DNA of 15,710 bases. It comes from Solobacterium sp. (GTDB taxonomy: Bacteria > Bacillota_I > Bacilli_A > Erysipelotrichales > Erysipelotrichaceae). Below, piece by piece: positions 1-6,906 of this stretch. Position 1 is the first letter of the stretch, and the number at the start of each line of letters is the position of its first letter. A program made the translations under genes and the position numbers. Below the pieces are notes generated by a model. It worked only from the letters and a program-made list of their open reading frames with translations. It was not told where the DNA came from and ran no database searches. The stretch is from contig JAEEPV010000032.1 in assembly GCA_016284975.1 (NCBI GenBank), positions 1-15,710 on the forward strand, written 5' to 3'.

Positions 1-123
1 AAGCCGGCAGGCGTTTGATCTTTATGGCCCAGCAATTCCGCCGAACTGTCGTTCAAGGCATTGAAGGATGGTGGGCTGAAGGAGAAGATCCTTCAGACTG
101 TCTACGAAAGTAGGAGTGCTATC
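1..123 (+). promoter_or_regulatory. Lysine riboswitch (L-box) aptamer, 3' part; 5' end outside window
   Basis: The 3' half of a lysine riboswitch is readable. CGCCGAA lies at 38-44. It is followed by a P4-like hairpin with inner arms TTCAA/TTGAA, then TGGGCTG, then a perfect 8-bp P5 hairpin (76-83 with 89-96, loop GAAGA). Next come the ACTGTC core at 97-102, a small hairpin CTAC-GAAA-GTAG (102-113) and GGAGTGCTATC (113-123). This order matches known L-boxes such as B. subtilis lysC (CGCCGAAG, CTGG, hairpin, CTGTC, hairpin, GGAGGGCTATC). The 5' strand of P1 and the P2/P3 region lie mostly before base 1, and the P3 segment visible here is a poor match to the family. The downstream genes are lysine biosynthesis genes, which fits. 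The role, lysine-dependent premature termination, is family knowledge. Confidence 0.82.
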
Positions 124-144
124 GGTTGGATATGAGATACTTGT

Positions 145-176
145 ATGCCGGCGGATAGGATTCTGCCGGCATTTTT
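145..176 (+). terminator. Expression-platform terminator of the lysine riboswitch
   Basis: A perfect 8-bp GC-rich stem, ATGCCGGC (145-152) with GCCGGCAT (165-172), has a 12-nt loop and is followed by a T5 run (172-176). It lies 5 nt before the lysA ribosome binding site, leaving no room for a promoter between hairpin and gene, so lysA must be transcribed through it. It is therefore an attenuator rather than the end of an upstream gene. CTATC at the aptamer's 3' edge (119-123) is complementary to GATAG in the terminator loop (154-158), a possible contact in the antiterminated state. Confidence 0.85.
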
Positions 177-193
177 AACAGGAGGATCTTCAC

Positions 194-1444
194 ATGATTG
201 GAGGAGTACCGATCAGCCAGCTTGCACAGCAGTACGGAACACCGCTGTATGTGTATGACGAACAGTATCTGCGGGATATGCTTGGAACCTACCAGCGGGA
301 ATTCCGGAGTGCGGAATTTGAAACCGGAGTGCTGTATGCCTCCAAGGCATTCAGCTGTAAGGCGATCATCCGGCTGATTGAAGAATACGGATTCTGCTTG
401 GATGTGGTCTCGGACGGAGAACTTGTCACGGCCATGCAGGCAGGCTATGACTGCAAAAACATCTTCTTCCATGGAAACAACAAGACGATGAATGAGCTGA
501 ACCTGGCGAAACAGGCCGGTGTCGGTACGATCGTCGTCGACAACCGCATGGAAGCGGAATTGATCCGGACGGTTTATGCGGATGCGGCAGAACCGGTTCA
601 TACACTGCTGCGGGTGAATCCGGGTATTGAGGCACATACGCATCAGTACATTGTGACGGCGCATGTCGACAGTAAATTCGGAATCTCGTTTCTGAATGAA
701 GAAGAACTGATCGAAACGATCCGTATCCTGCAGTCCGGAAACAATGTGATATTTGACGGCATTCATGCCCATATCGGTTCACAGATCTTTGACGGACAGG
801 CATTTGCGGAAGAGATCCGAAAGCTGTTTGCCTTCGCAGCACATCTGAAAGAAGATTACGATATTACGATTCATACGATCGATATCGGCGGCGGATTTGC
901 AGTCCGCTATACCGATGCGGACAGCCCGATTCCAATCGGAGAAGTCTGCAGGATGATCCTGAATACCGCTTCTGAAGAAAACCGGAAGCTGAACGGACAG
1001 ATTAAACGACTGCTGATCGAACCGGGCCGCAGTATTGTCGCAGAGGCCGGTTATACGATCTATACCGTCGGAGGGATCAAAAAAACACCGAACAAAACCT
1101 ATCTGTTTGTCGATGGGGGAATGTCGGACAATATCCGGCCGGCGCTGTATCAGGCCGAATATGATGCCTTCCTGGCCGGGAAGGAAAACGAACCGGCGGA
1201 AACCGAATATACGGTTGCAGGAAAGTGCTGTGAATCCGGGGATATCCTGATTCAGAAGATCCGTTTGCCGAAAGCGGAACCCGGAGATCTGCTGGTCATG
1301 AAGACCACCGGAGCCTACGGGTATTCGATGGCAAGCCATTACAACAAACTGCTTCTGCCGGCAGTTGTATTCGCAAAAGCCGGCACATCACGAACTGTCA
1401 TCCGACGGGAAACATATGAACATATGCTTTCCCTGGAAGAGTAA
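194..1444 (+). CDS. lysA: Diaminopimelate decarboxylase
   Basis: This PLP enzyme decarboxylates meso-2,6-diaminopimelate to L-lysine, the last step of the pathway, in the cytoplasm. The 416 residues match the family length. Visible motifs are YASKAF with the Schiff-base lysine K51, HGNNKT, the phosphate-binding DIGGGF loop (230-235), EPGRS (E276 onward), KCCESGD with the active-site cysteine C346 and its glutamate E347, and GAYGYSM with Y375. The alanine-racemase-type barrel therefore comes first and the beta domain second. The ATG at 194 has an AGGAGG ribosome binding site about 8 nt upstream. It is the first gene of the lysine riboswitch operon, so it should be repressed by lysine. Nothing suggests truncation or a missing catalytic residue. 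Confidence 0.97.
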   Translation: MIGGVPISQLAQQYGTPLYVYDEQYLRDMLGTYQREFRSAEFETGVLYASKAFSCKAIIRLIEEYGFCLDVVSDGELVTAMQAGYDCKNIFFHGNNKTMNELNLAKQAGVGTIVVDNRMEAELIRTVYADAAEPVHTLLRVNPGIEAHTHQYIVTAHVDSKFGISFLNEEELIETIRILQSGNNVIFDGIHAHIGSQIFDGQAFAEEIRKLFAFAAHLKEDYDITIHTIDIGGGFAVRYTDADSPIPIGEVCRMILNTASEENRKLNGQIKRLLIEPGRSIVAEAGYTIYTVGGIKKTPNKTYLFVDGGMSDNIRPALYQAEYDAFLAGKENEPAETEYTVAGKCCESGDILIQKIRLPKAEPGDLLVMKTTGAYGYSMASHYNKLLLPAVVFAKAGTSRTVIRRETYEHMLSLEE

Positions 1445-1461
1445 TAGAGGAGGAAATCACA

Positions 1462-2340
1462 ATGAAGCTGCAGGGTTCAATCGTTGCACTGGTAACACCG
1501 TTCCATGAAGACGGAAGCGTCAATTTTGAAAAGCTGGGAGAACTTCTGGAATTCCAGATCCGTAATTCTACGGACGGTATTCTCGTGCTTGGCACAACCG
1601 GTGAAAGTTCTACCATGACACATGAAGAAGATGATGCGGTCATGGAATACACGCTCAAGACTGTTAATCACCGGGTTCCGGTGATTGCCGGATCCGGTTC
1701 CAATGATACGGCAACGATGCTGATGAAGAGCAAGAAGTATGCGGATATGGGAGCGGATGCCGTACTTGCGATCACGCCGTATTACAACAAGGCAAATGAA
1801 GAAGGCATGATCCGTCACTTTACGACAACTGCGGACGCAATCAGCTGTCCGGTAATCCTTTATAACGTACCGGGCAGAACCGGATGCAGCCTGAGTGTCA
1901 GTGCGGTGGAGCGTCTTTCCAAGCACCCGAACATCATCGGCATCAAGGAGGCCAGCGGAAACATCAGCTATGCCATGAGCATCTCCCGCTATCTGAGTGA
2001 TGACTTTGTCATGTTCAGCGGCAACGATGACATGATCGTACCGATTCTTTCCATCGGCGGATCCGGTGTCATCAGTGTGTTCGCAAACACAAATCCGAAG
2101 GAATGTCATGACCTTGTTGCGAAGTGGATGGAAGGAGATCATGCCGGTTCCCTTGCGATCCAGCAGAAGTATCTGGACTATATCCATGCGCTGTTCTGTG
2201 AGGTCAATCCGATTCCGGTCAAGGAAGCGATGAACCTGATGGGTATGCAGGTTGGCGGATATCGGCTGCCGCTGTATGAGATGGCAGACAAGAACCGGGA
2301 ACACCTCCGGGATGAGATGAAGAAGGCAGGTATTTTATGA
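1462..2340 (+). CDS. dapA: 4-hydroxy-tetrahydrodipicolinate synthase
   Basis: DapA condenses pyruvate with L-aspartate-4-semialdehyde, the committed step to DAP and lysine. Its 292 residues are the usual length for this TIM-barrel aldolase family. GTTGESS carries the pyruvate-contacting T45 and T46. Y108 (in TPYYN) and Y134 (in YNVPGRTG) complete the catalytic triad, R139 binds the carboxylate, and IKEASG carries the Schiff-base lysine K162. The ATG at 1462 follows an AGAGGAGG ribosome binding site, 17 nt after the lysA stop. Its stop overlaps the dapB start (ATGA), so the two are probably translationally coupled. Lysine feedback on the protein cannot be judged from sequence alone. Confidence 0.97.
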   Translation: MKLQGSIVALVTPFHEDGSVNFEKLGELLEFQIRNSTDGILVLGTTGESSTMTHEEDDAVMEYTLKTVNHRVPVIAGSGSNDTATMLMKSKKYADMGADAVLAITPYYNKANEEGMIRHFTTTADAISCPVILYNVPGRTGCSLSVSAVERLSKHPNIIGIKEASGNISYAMSISRYLSDDFVMFSGNDDMIVPILSIGGSGVISVFANTNPKECHDLVAKWMEGDHAGSLAIQQKYLDYIHALFCEVNPIPVKEAMNLMGMQVGGYRLPLYEMADKNREHLRDEMKKAGIL

Positions 2341-3044
2341 GGATACTGATCGGCGGAAAGGGAAAGATGGGCACTCTGATCAAAGAGACTGCCCTTGCCG
2401 GCAACCATGTCATAAGCGGAATGATGGATGCGTTTGATCTGTCCGGTCTCGATACGATGGAAATACCGGATGTGGTGATCGATTTCAGCCATCGCAGCAA
2501 TCTCGGCTGGATCGCAGACTATGTAACAAAAAACAACGTTCCGTTAGTTTATGGAACGACCGGTCTTACCGAAAGTGATATTGAGATACTGAACGAAATC
2601 GCAAAATCGGTTCCGGTATTCTACAGCTCCAATTTCTCCTACGGAGTAGCGGTGCTCAACAATCTGGTAACACGGGCCGTTGAACTGCTGAAAGCGGACT
2701 ATGACATGGAGCTGATTGAGACGCATCATAACGAAAAGAAAGACGCACCAAGCGGTACGGCAAAGACACTGCTGGAAATTATGAACGCAGGCGGAGAATT
2801 TGAAATCGTCTACGGACGCAGCGGAGACGTCGGTGCCCGGGGCAGAGAGATCGGTGTGCATTCGGTGCGCGGCGGAACGGAAGCCGGAGAACATACCGTC
2901 CGTTTTCTCGGCAATAACGAAAGCATTTCGATCACACATTACGCTTCGAACCGTGCGATCTTCGTCAACGGCGCATTGCGGGCAGCGGATTATCTGATCG
3001 GCAAGCCTGCAGGCATGTATAACATGAAAAATCTCATTGGATAA
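2337..3044 (+). CDS. dapB: 4-hydroxy-tetrahydrodipicolinate reductase
   Basis: DapB reduces the DapA product to tetrahydrodipicolinate with NAD(P)H. A compact Rossmann start (GGKGKMG, residues 6-12) is followed by YGTTGLTE (72-79), the catalytic ETHHNEKKDAPSGTA segment with H130, H131, K134 and the SGTA loop (139-142), then the substrate-domain signature with GGTEAGEHTV, SITHYASNR and the terminal NGALRAADYL. At 235 residues it is shorter than the E. coli enzyme (about 273), with the usual N-terminal dinucleotide-binding region trimmed, but all key motifs remain. The start codon overlaps the dapA stop by 4 nt (ATGA) and only a weak GGCAGG lies upstream, so translation probably depends on coupling to dapA. 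Confidence 0.95.
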   Translation: MRILIGGKGKMGTLIKETALAGNHVISGMMDAFDLSGLDTMEIPDVVIDFSHRSNLGWIADYVTKNNVPLVYGTTGLTESDIEILNEIAKSVPVFYSSNFSYGVAVLNNLVTRAVELLKADYDMELIETHHNEKKDAPSGTAKTLLEIMNAGGEFEIVYGRSGDVGARGREIGVHSVRGGTEAGEHTVRFLGNNESISITHYASNRAIFVNGALRAADYLIGKPAGMYNMKNLIG

Positions 3045-3056
3045 AAGGGGTATCAT

Positions 3057-4040
3057 ATGAAAACAAGAATCGGAATTCTGGGCTATGGAAATCTCGGCAG
3101 AGGAATCGAATGTGCGGTTCGTGAAACAGGTGATATGGAGCTGGTCGGTGTCTTTACACGGCGGGATCCTTCTTCCGTGACAACAAAGACCGGTGTACCG
3201 GTGTATTCGGCAGAAGAACTGAAGAACTGGTGTGACAGGATCGATGTATTGATCCTCTGCGGAGGCAGTGCGACAGATCTTCCGGTTCAGACACCGGAAT
3301 ACGCGAAGTATTTCAATGTCGTCGACAGTTTTGATACACACGCCAATATTCCGTCTCATTTCGAGAAAGTCAATCAGAGCGCATCAGCAACAGGGCATAC
3401 GGCACTCATTTCGGCCGGCTGGGATCCGGGACTGTTTTCTTTGATCCGGGTCTACGCAAATGCAGTGCTGCCGGATGGAAAGGATTACACGTTCTGGGGC
3501 AAAGGCGTCAGTCAGGGTCATTCCGATGCGGTCCGCAGAATCAGGGGTGTCGCCAATGCCAAGCAGTATACGATTCCGGTAGAAGAAGCACTGGAAGCGG
3601 TACGTAGCGGCAGTAACCCGGAGCTCACCACGCGTCAGAAACATGTCCGTGAAGTATTTGCCGTACTGGAAGAAGGCGCAGATGCGGCGGCAGTGGAACA
3701 GGAAATCAAGACGATGCCGAACTACTTCTCCGATTACGACACAACCGTTCACTTTATCTCCATGGAAGAATTTGAGCGGAATCATTCCGGCATGGCGCAC
3801 GGCGGATTTGTGTTCCGTTCCGGTGCGACGGGGCTTTCAAAAGAAAACAAACATATTATGGAGTTCAGCCTGAAACTGGATTCCAATCCGGAGTTTACCG
3901 CCAGTGTGATCACCGCGTATGCAAGAGCGGTCAAAAAGCTGGCAGATCGGAAAGAGTATGGCTGTAAGACCGTACTGGATATCCCGCCGGCACTGCTTTG
4001 TGAACAGTCGCCGGAAGAGCTGCGAAGCCACCTCCTATAA
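3057..4040 (+). CDS. ddh: meso-Diaminopimelate D-dehydrogenase
   Basis: Ddh converts tetrahydrodipicolinate, ammonia and NADPH directly to meso-DAP, bypassing the succinylase, acetylase and aminotransferase branches. The 327 residues resemble the Corynebacterium glutamicum enzyme throughout: GYGNLGRG dinucleotide loop (9-16), CGGSATD (68-74), SFDTH (91-95), SAGWDPG (119-125), FWGKGVSQGHSDAVRR and later the TMPNYFSDY and MAHGG blocks. An AAAGGGG ribosome binding site precedes the ATG, 12 nt after dapB. Its presence means DAP for both cell wall and lysine can be made without dapD/E/F-type genes. It closes the riboswitch operon; a weak hairpin follows. Confidence 0.96.
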   Translation: MKTRIGILGYGNLGRGIECAVRETGDMELVGVFTRRDPSSVTTKTGVPVYSAEELKNWCDRIDVLILCGGSATDLPVQTPEYAKYFNVVDSFDTHANIPSHFEKVNQSASATGHTALISAGWDPGLFSLIRVYANAVLPDGKDYTFWGKGVSQGHSDAVRRIRGVANAKQYTIPVEEALEAVRSGSNPELTTRQKHVREVFAVLEEGADAAAVEQEIKTMPNYFSDYDTTVHFISMEEFERNHSGMAHGGFVFRSGATGLSKENKHIMEFSLKLDSNPEFTASVITAYARAVKKLADRKEYGCKTVLDIPPALLCEQSPEELRSHLL

Positions 4041-4065
4041 AAACAAACTATTAATGCAAATGAAG

Positions 4066-4111
4066 CCATTTCTGAGTCCTTCCCGAACCAGGAAAGCCCG
4101 GAAATGGTTTT
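4066..4111 (+). terminator. Possible weak terminator after ddh, overlapping the next promoter
   Basis: CCATTTC (4066-4072) is complementary to GAAATGG (4101-4107), with an inner TTCC/GGAA stem between them and TTTT at 4108-4111. The outer stem is AT-rich and the loop long, so this is a weak candidate. It partly overlaps the TATAAT box of the following gene. Confidence 0.3.
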
Positions 4112-4116
4112 ATAAT
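4111..4116 (+). promoter_or_regulatory. Promoter -10 box for the SIS-domain gene
   Basis: A perfect TATAAT sits 24 nt before the ATG at 4140, with CGGAGG (4128-4133) in between, giving an expected short leader. No convincing -35 lies 16-18 nt upstream (the region around 4088 reads CCAGGA), so the promoter may be weak or activator-dependent. Confidence 0.5.
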
Positions 4117-4139
4117 ACAGATAGAGACGGAGGACGATT

Positions 4140-5204
4140 ATGTTTGAAAGTGTAATGTGGAAGTACATCCGGGAAGAACCGGAAGTACTGGAAAATCTTC
4201 TGGCAACAAACGAAATCCGAACCAACATCTCCCGTTTTGCCTCGGTGGAAGCGCTGTATCTGGTGGCCCACGGAAGCTCGTATAATGCGGCCGTTGCAAT
4301 CGCTCCGCTGATTTCAGACTGCGCAGCGATCCGGGTCTATGCAGGTACGCCTTCCTATTTCCGCTACAACATGCATGCAAAAGACCTGGAGGAAAAAGCA
4401 AGAGTCTGTGTAATGGGTATTTCCGAAACCGGAACCAGCCGGGGTGTAATCGAAGCTCTGGAAGAAGCGAAGCGAAACGGGTTTCTGACCGCATCCATCA
4501 CCAATGAACACGATTCCCCGATCGACCGGCTGAGTGATGTGACGTTCTTTCTGAACTGCGGGGAAGAGCACAGCAATGCCAAGACCAAAGGCTACAGCTG
4601 CACACTGCTAACGCTGATCCTGTTTGGCATTGAACTGGCGGCGTATCGCAAAACGATCGATGAATCCAGACGGGAGGAGCTGATCGGTTCGCTGCGCAAC
4701 GAGATCCAAAAGCTGAACAGCGTGATTGATGCGGCTGTTGCCTGGTGTGAAGAAAACAGCTATGGAAAAGGGATGGAATCCCTGTATGTAATCGGAAACG
4801 GAATGCACTTCGGGACGGCCATGGAAGGGCAGCTGAAGCTGATGGAGACGCAGTGTATCCCGACGATGTTCAATGACATCGTGGAGTTTTCCCACGGGAT
4901 GCACCGGGCAATCACAACGAGTTCCAATGTGATCCTCATCCGCAGTCCGGAAGAAGAGGAACTGACCGATAAAACATTTGAATATCTCTGGAAGCGGAAA
5001 ATCCCCACCGTAATGATCAATGCGTTCAAGTGTCTGGAAATGCCGGGTGTGATCAATGTGACACCATTTCCGTTCACCAGATCGATCCTGCTGGTCACCG
5101 CAGTGATTCAGGTGATCTCCGCGTTTGTACCGGAACGGAACGGTACGGATCCTAACCGGGCTTCCAACAACGACTATACCGACTGGGCAAAGACCCGGAT
5201 CTGA
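4140..5204 (+). CDS. Double-SIS-domain sugar isomerase/deglycase (GlmS isomerase-like, FrlB-type)
   Basis: The 354 residues form two SIS domains like the isomerase half of GlmS, without its glutaminase domain. In domain 1, HGSSYNA (44-50) matches the GlmS GTSYHA loop, SETGTS (95-100) matches SQSGET, and SNAKTKGYS matches the VASTKAF loop. In domain 2, MEGQLKLME has E229 where GlmS has its EGALKLKE glutamate, and FSHGMH has H252 where GlmS has the KHGP histidine. Stand-alone proteins of this build include fructoselysine-6-phosphate and related deglycases (FrlB, GfrF) and AgaS-type isomerases; the substrate cannot be read from sequence. No kinase or PTS gene is adjacent. It has its own -10 box and a CGGAGG ribosome binding site, so it is probably a separate unit from the lysine operon. 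Confidence 0.85.
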   Translation: MFESVMWKYIREEPEVLENLLATNEIRTNISRFASVEALYLVAHGSSYNAAVAIAPLISDCAAIRVYAGTPSYFRYNMHAKDLEEKARVCVMGISETGTSRGVIEALEEAKRNGFLTASITNEHDSPIDRLSDVTFFLNCGEEHSNAKTKGYSCTLLTLILFGIELAAYRKTIDESRREELIGSLRNEIQKLNSVIDAAVAWCEENSYGKGMESLYVIGNGMHFGTAMEGQLKLMETQCIPTMFNDIVEFSHGMHRAITTSSNVILIRSPEEEELTDKTFEYLWKRKIPTVMINAFKCLEMPGVINVTPFPFTRSILLVTAVIQVISAFVPERNGTDPNRASNNDYTDWAKTRI

Positions 5205-5206
5205 AC

Positions 5207-5234
5207 GAAAAAAACCGGCAGTGCATGCCGGTTT
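5207..5234 (-). terminator. Terminator of the small minus-strand gene, possibly bidirectional
   Basis: A 9-bp stem, AAACCGGCA (5212-5220) with TGCCGGTTT (5226-5234), has a 5-nt loop. Read on the minus strand it is followed by a run of seven T, a canonical Rho-independent terminator. On the plus strand only TTT precedes a C, so it would end the SIS gene less efficiently. The strong T tract facing the minus strand is what points to a gene there. Confidence 0.8.
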
Positions 5235-5258
5235 CAGCGCATTCAGGGGATTGCGGAT

Positions 5259-5372
5259 TCAGAACCGCAGTTCTGCCGTTACTTCCGCGATCTCTTCACT
5301 GGTGAGGGCGACGGGGATATTATCCGGGTCAAATTCCATTTCTTTTGGTTCTTCGGATCGATCTTCGTACAT
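5259..5372 (-). CDS. Small acidic protein, 37 aa, unknown function
   Basis: On the minus strand an ATG at 5372 opens 37 codons and stops at 5259. The protein starts MYEDRSEEPKEMEFDPDN and ends ALTSEEIAEVTAELRF. It is strongly acidic, with an amphipathic helix likely near the C-terminus and no signal peptide or TM segment. Independent support comes from an AAAGGGGAAG ribosome binding site just upstream, a plausible -35/-10 pair (TTGATT, 16 nt, TAAGAT) and a strong terminator 24 nt after the stop. I do not recognise the family. With its control elements it fills most of the 349-nt gap between the SIS and MATE genes. It could be a regulator or adaptor peptide, but nothing in the sequence decides this. 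Confidence 0.6.
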   Translation of the reverse strand: MYEDRSEEPKEMEFDPDNIPVALTSEEIAEVTAELRF

Positions 5373-5397
5373 TCTTCTTCCCCTTTCGTTGCCTTCC

Positions 5398-5414
5398 GCG
5401 CTATATCTTAGCGC
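5398..5414. promoter_or_regulatory. Palindromic operator candidate at the small gene's promoter
   Basis: GCGCTA (5398-5403) and TAGCGC (5409-5414) form a perfect inverted repeat with a 5-bp centre, covering the -10 box of the minus-strand promoter. Its position suits a repressor site; a leader hairpin is the alternative. Confidence 0.35.
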
Positions 5415-5432
5415 TTTAAAAACGCAAATCAA
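5405..5432 (-). promoter_or_regulatory. Promoter for the 37-aa gene
   Basis: On the minus strand, TTGATT (-35, plus-strand 5427-5432) is separated by 16 nt from TAAGAT (-10, plus-strand 5405-5410). Transcription would start roughly 25 nt before the ATG. The -10 lies inside a 17-bp palindrome. Confidence 0.5.
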
Positions 5433-5446
5433 CCCTTGAATTTTCA

Positions 5447-5468
5447 GGGATACGGTGCTTGGTATCCC
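5447..5468. repeat. Inverted repeat in the MATE upstream region
   Basis: GGGATAC (5447-5453) and GTATCCC (5462-5468) form a perfect 7-bp stem with an 8-nt loop and no T run on either strand. The GGG at 5447-5449 can instead pair with CCC at 5433-5435 in an overlapping hairpin (5433-5449). It lies between the small minus-strand gene and the MATE gene; the function is unknown. Confidence 0.35.
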
Positions 5469-5508
5469 AAACGGAACAGGAATCGGAAAGTGTTTTGAAA
5501 AAAGGATC

Positions 5509-5527
5509 CATAATGTTTCAAAGAAAC
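5509..5527 (+). promoter_or_regulatory. Candidate -10 and operator for the MATE gene
   Basis: CATAAT (5509-5514) is a five-of-six -10 match, directly followed by the perfect inverted repeat GTTTC-AAA-GAAAC (5515-5527) over the expected transcription start, about 30 nt before the MATE ATG. No good -35 is seen. A repressor operator is a reasonable reading but unproven. Confidence 0.35.
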
Positions 5528-5553
5528 GATAAGATAGTACGCGGAGTGATCGT

Positions 5554-6906
5554 ATGAGTCAGATGAAAAAGACGACCAGCGTGAATATGACCGAAGGCTC
5601 CATCGTAAGAAGGGTGCTTCTTTTTTCACTGCCATTGATGCTTGGGAATGTTTTTCAGATGCTCTATAACACGGTCGATATGGTCGTCGTCGGAAACTTT
5701 GTCGGCAAAGAGGCACTGGCTGCCGTTGGTTCGACTGCGATGGTGACCAATATGGCGGTGTTTTTCTTTAACGGTTTTTCCGTCGGTGCCAGTGTGGTCA
5801 TTGCCCGTCACTTCGGAGCCGGACATAAGAAACGGCTTCATACGGCAATTGAGACGACGATGGCCGCAACGTTTGTAATTGCGGCGGTATTTACCGTTTT
5901 CGGTGTTGCCGGAGTCCGGCCGATGCTGAGATTTATGGCGACACCTGCCGATGTATTCGATGACGGAACGACGTATCTGAGAATCTATTTTCTGGGAGTA
6001 TCCGGGCTTCTGATCTATAACATGGGAAGCGGTGTGCTGCGCTCCGTCGGGGATACCAAGCGGCCGCTGTATTTTCTGATCCTGACCAGTATTCTTAATA
6101 TCATTCTCGACCTACTGTTTGTGCTGGTATTTCATCTGGGCATCGCCGGTGCGGCTTATGCGACAATTCTTTCCCAGTTTGTTTCCGCAGGTCTGATTCT
6201 GGTGCTGCTGACAACGACGGATGATATTTACAGGATGACCTGGCATGATCTGAAGATCGATTCGGAGATTCTGTCCAATATCGTGGAGATCGGTCTGCCG
6301 GCAGGTTTTCAGTCGATCATCACATCACTTTCAAATGTCTTCGTACAGTCCTATATCAATTATTTTGGTTCGGATGTCATGGCCGGCTGGAGCACCTATA
6401 ATAAACTGGATCAGTTTATTATGCTGCCGATGCAGAGTATCGCCCTTGCGGCGACAACCTTTGTATCGCAGAATATCGGAGCCGGAAATGAGGAACGCGC
6501 CGAAGAAGGAACCCGGATTACGATACTTCTGACGGTAGGCATTACGTCTGTGATCGCATTCCTTCTGTTCCTCTTTGCGCCGTATTCCATTGAACTGTTT
6601 TCACGGGAACAGGCGGTCGTGATGTATGGGACGCTGTTTCTGCGGACCAATGTGTTCTTTCTGATCGCCAATGCCATCAATCATGTACTGGCGGCTTCTC
6701 TGCGGGGGCGGGGCGATTCACGGGCACCGATGTTCATCATGCTGTTCAGCTTTGTGCTGGTACGGCAGGTCTATCTGTTTGTCATGACCCGTTTCATCAT
6801 GAATACACCACGGGTGGTCGGTTTTGGCTATCCGGTCGGCTGGGTTACCTGCTGTATCATTGAGCTGACCTATTATTTCCGCAGATGGAAAACGCATTAT
6901 CGGTAA
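5554..6906 (+). CDS. MATE family multidrug/cation antiporter
   Basis: This 450-residue polytopic membrane protein has about 12 TM helices in two repeated halves, the MATE (multidrug and toxic compound extrusion) build. The N-terminal half carries the family's opening signature (SLPLMLGNVFQMLYNTVDM, then GNFVGKEALAAVG) and the GFSVGASVVIARHFGAG loop. The equivalent stretch in the second half is PLMQSIALAATTFVSQNIGAG-like. Such proteins export drugs or metabolites using a Na+ or H+ gradient; the substrate cannot be predicted. The ATG at 5554 has GGAG 7 nt upstream. The final codons overlap the longest reading frame of the following DNA methyltransferase, so the two may share a transcript. No local regulator gene is visible. 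Confidence 0.93.
   Translation: MSQMKKTTSVNMTEGSIVRRVLLFSLPLMLGNVFQMLYNTVDMVVVGNFVGKEALAAVGSTAMVTNMAVFFFNGFSVGASVVIARHFGAGHKKRLHTAIETTMAATFVIAAVFTVFGVAGVRPMLRFMATPADVFDDGTTYLRIYFLGVSGLLIYNMGSGVLRSVGDTKRPLYFLILTSILNIILDLLFVLVFHLGIAGAAYATILSQFVSAGLILVLLTTTDDIYRMTWHDLKIDSEILSNIVEIGLPAGFQSIITSLSNVFVQSYINYFGSDVMAGWSTYNKLDQFIMLPMQSIALAATTFVSQNIGAGNEERAEEGTRITILLTVGITSVIAFLLFLFAPYSIELFSREQAVVMYGTLFLRTNVFFLIANAINHVLAASLRGRGDSRAPMFIMLFSFVLVRQVYLFVMTRFIMNTPRVVGFGYPVGWVTCCIIELTYYFRRWKTHYR

Noticed and set aside
1..135. Short open frames ending at 111-113 or 133-135 that could be the tail of an upstream gene
   Set aside because: The base order here matches a lysine riboswitch, including perfect hairpins; the frames have no supporting start or family resemblance.
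1477..2304. Long minus-strand frame of 275 codons opposite dapA
   Set aside because: Antisense shadow of a well-conserved gene; Cys/His/Arg-rich product with no ribosome binding site.
2544..3359. Minus-strand frame of 271 codons opposite dapB and ddh
   Set aside because: Crosses two certain genes and has shadow-type composition.
5125..5439. Plus-strand frame of 104 codons after the SIS gene
   Set aside because: It reads through the end of the SIS gene, the terminator hairpin and the minus-strand small gene; Ser-rich shadow composition and no start signal.
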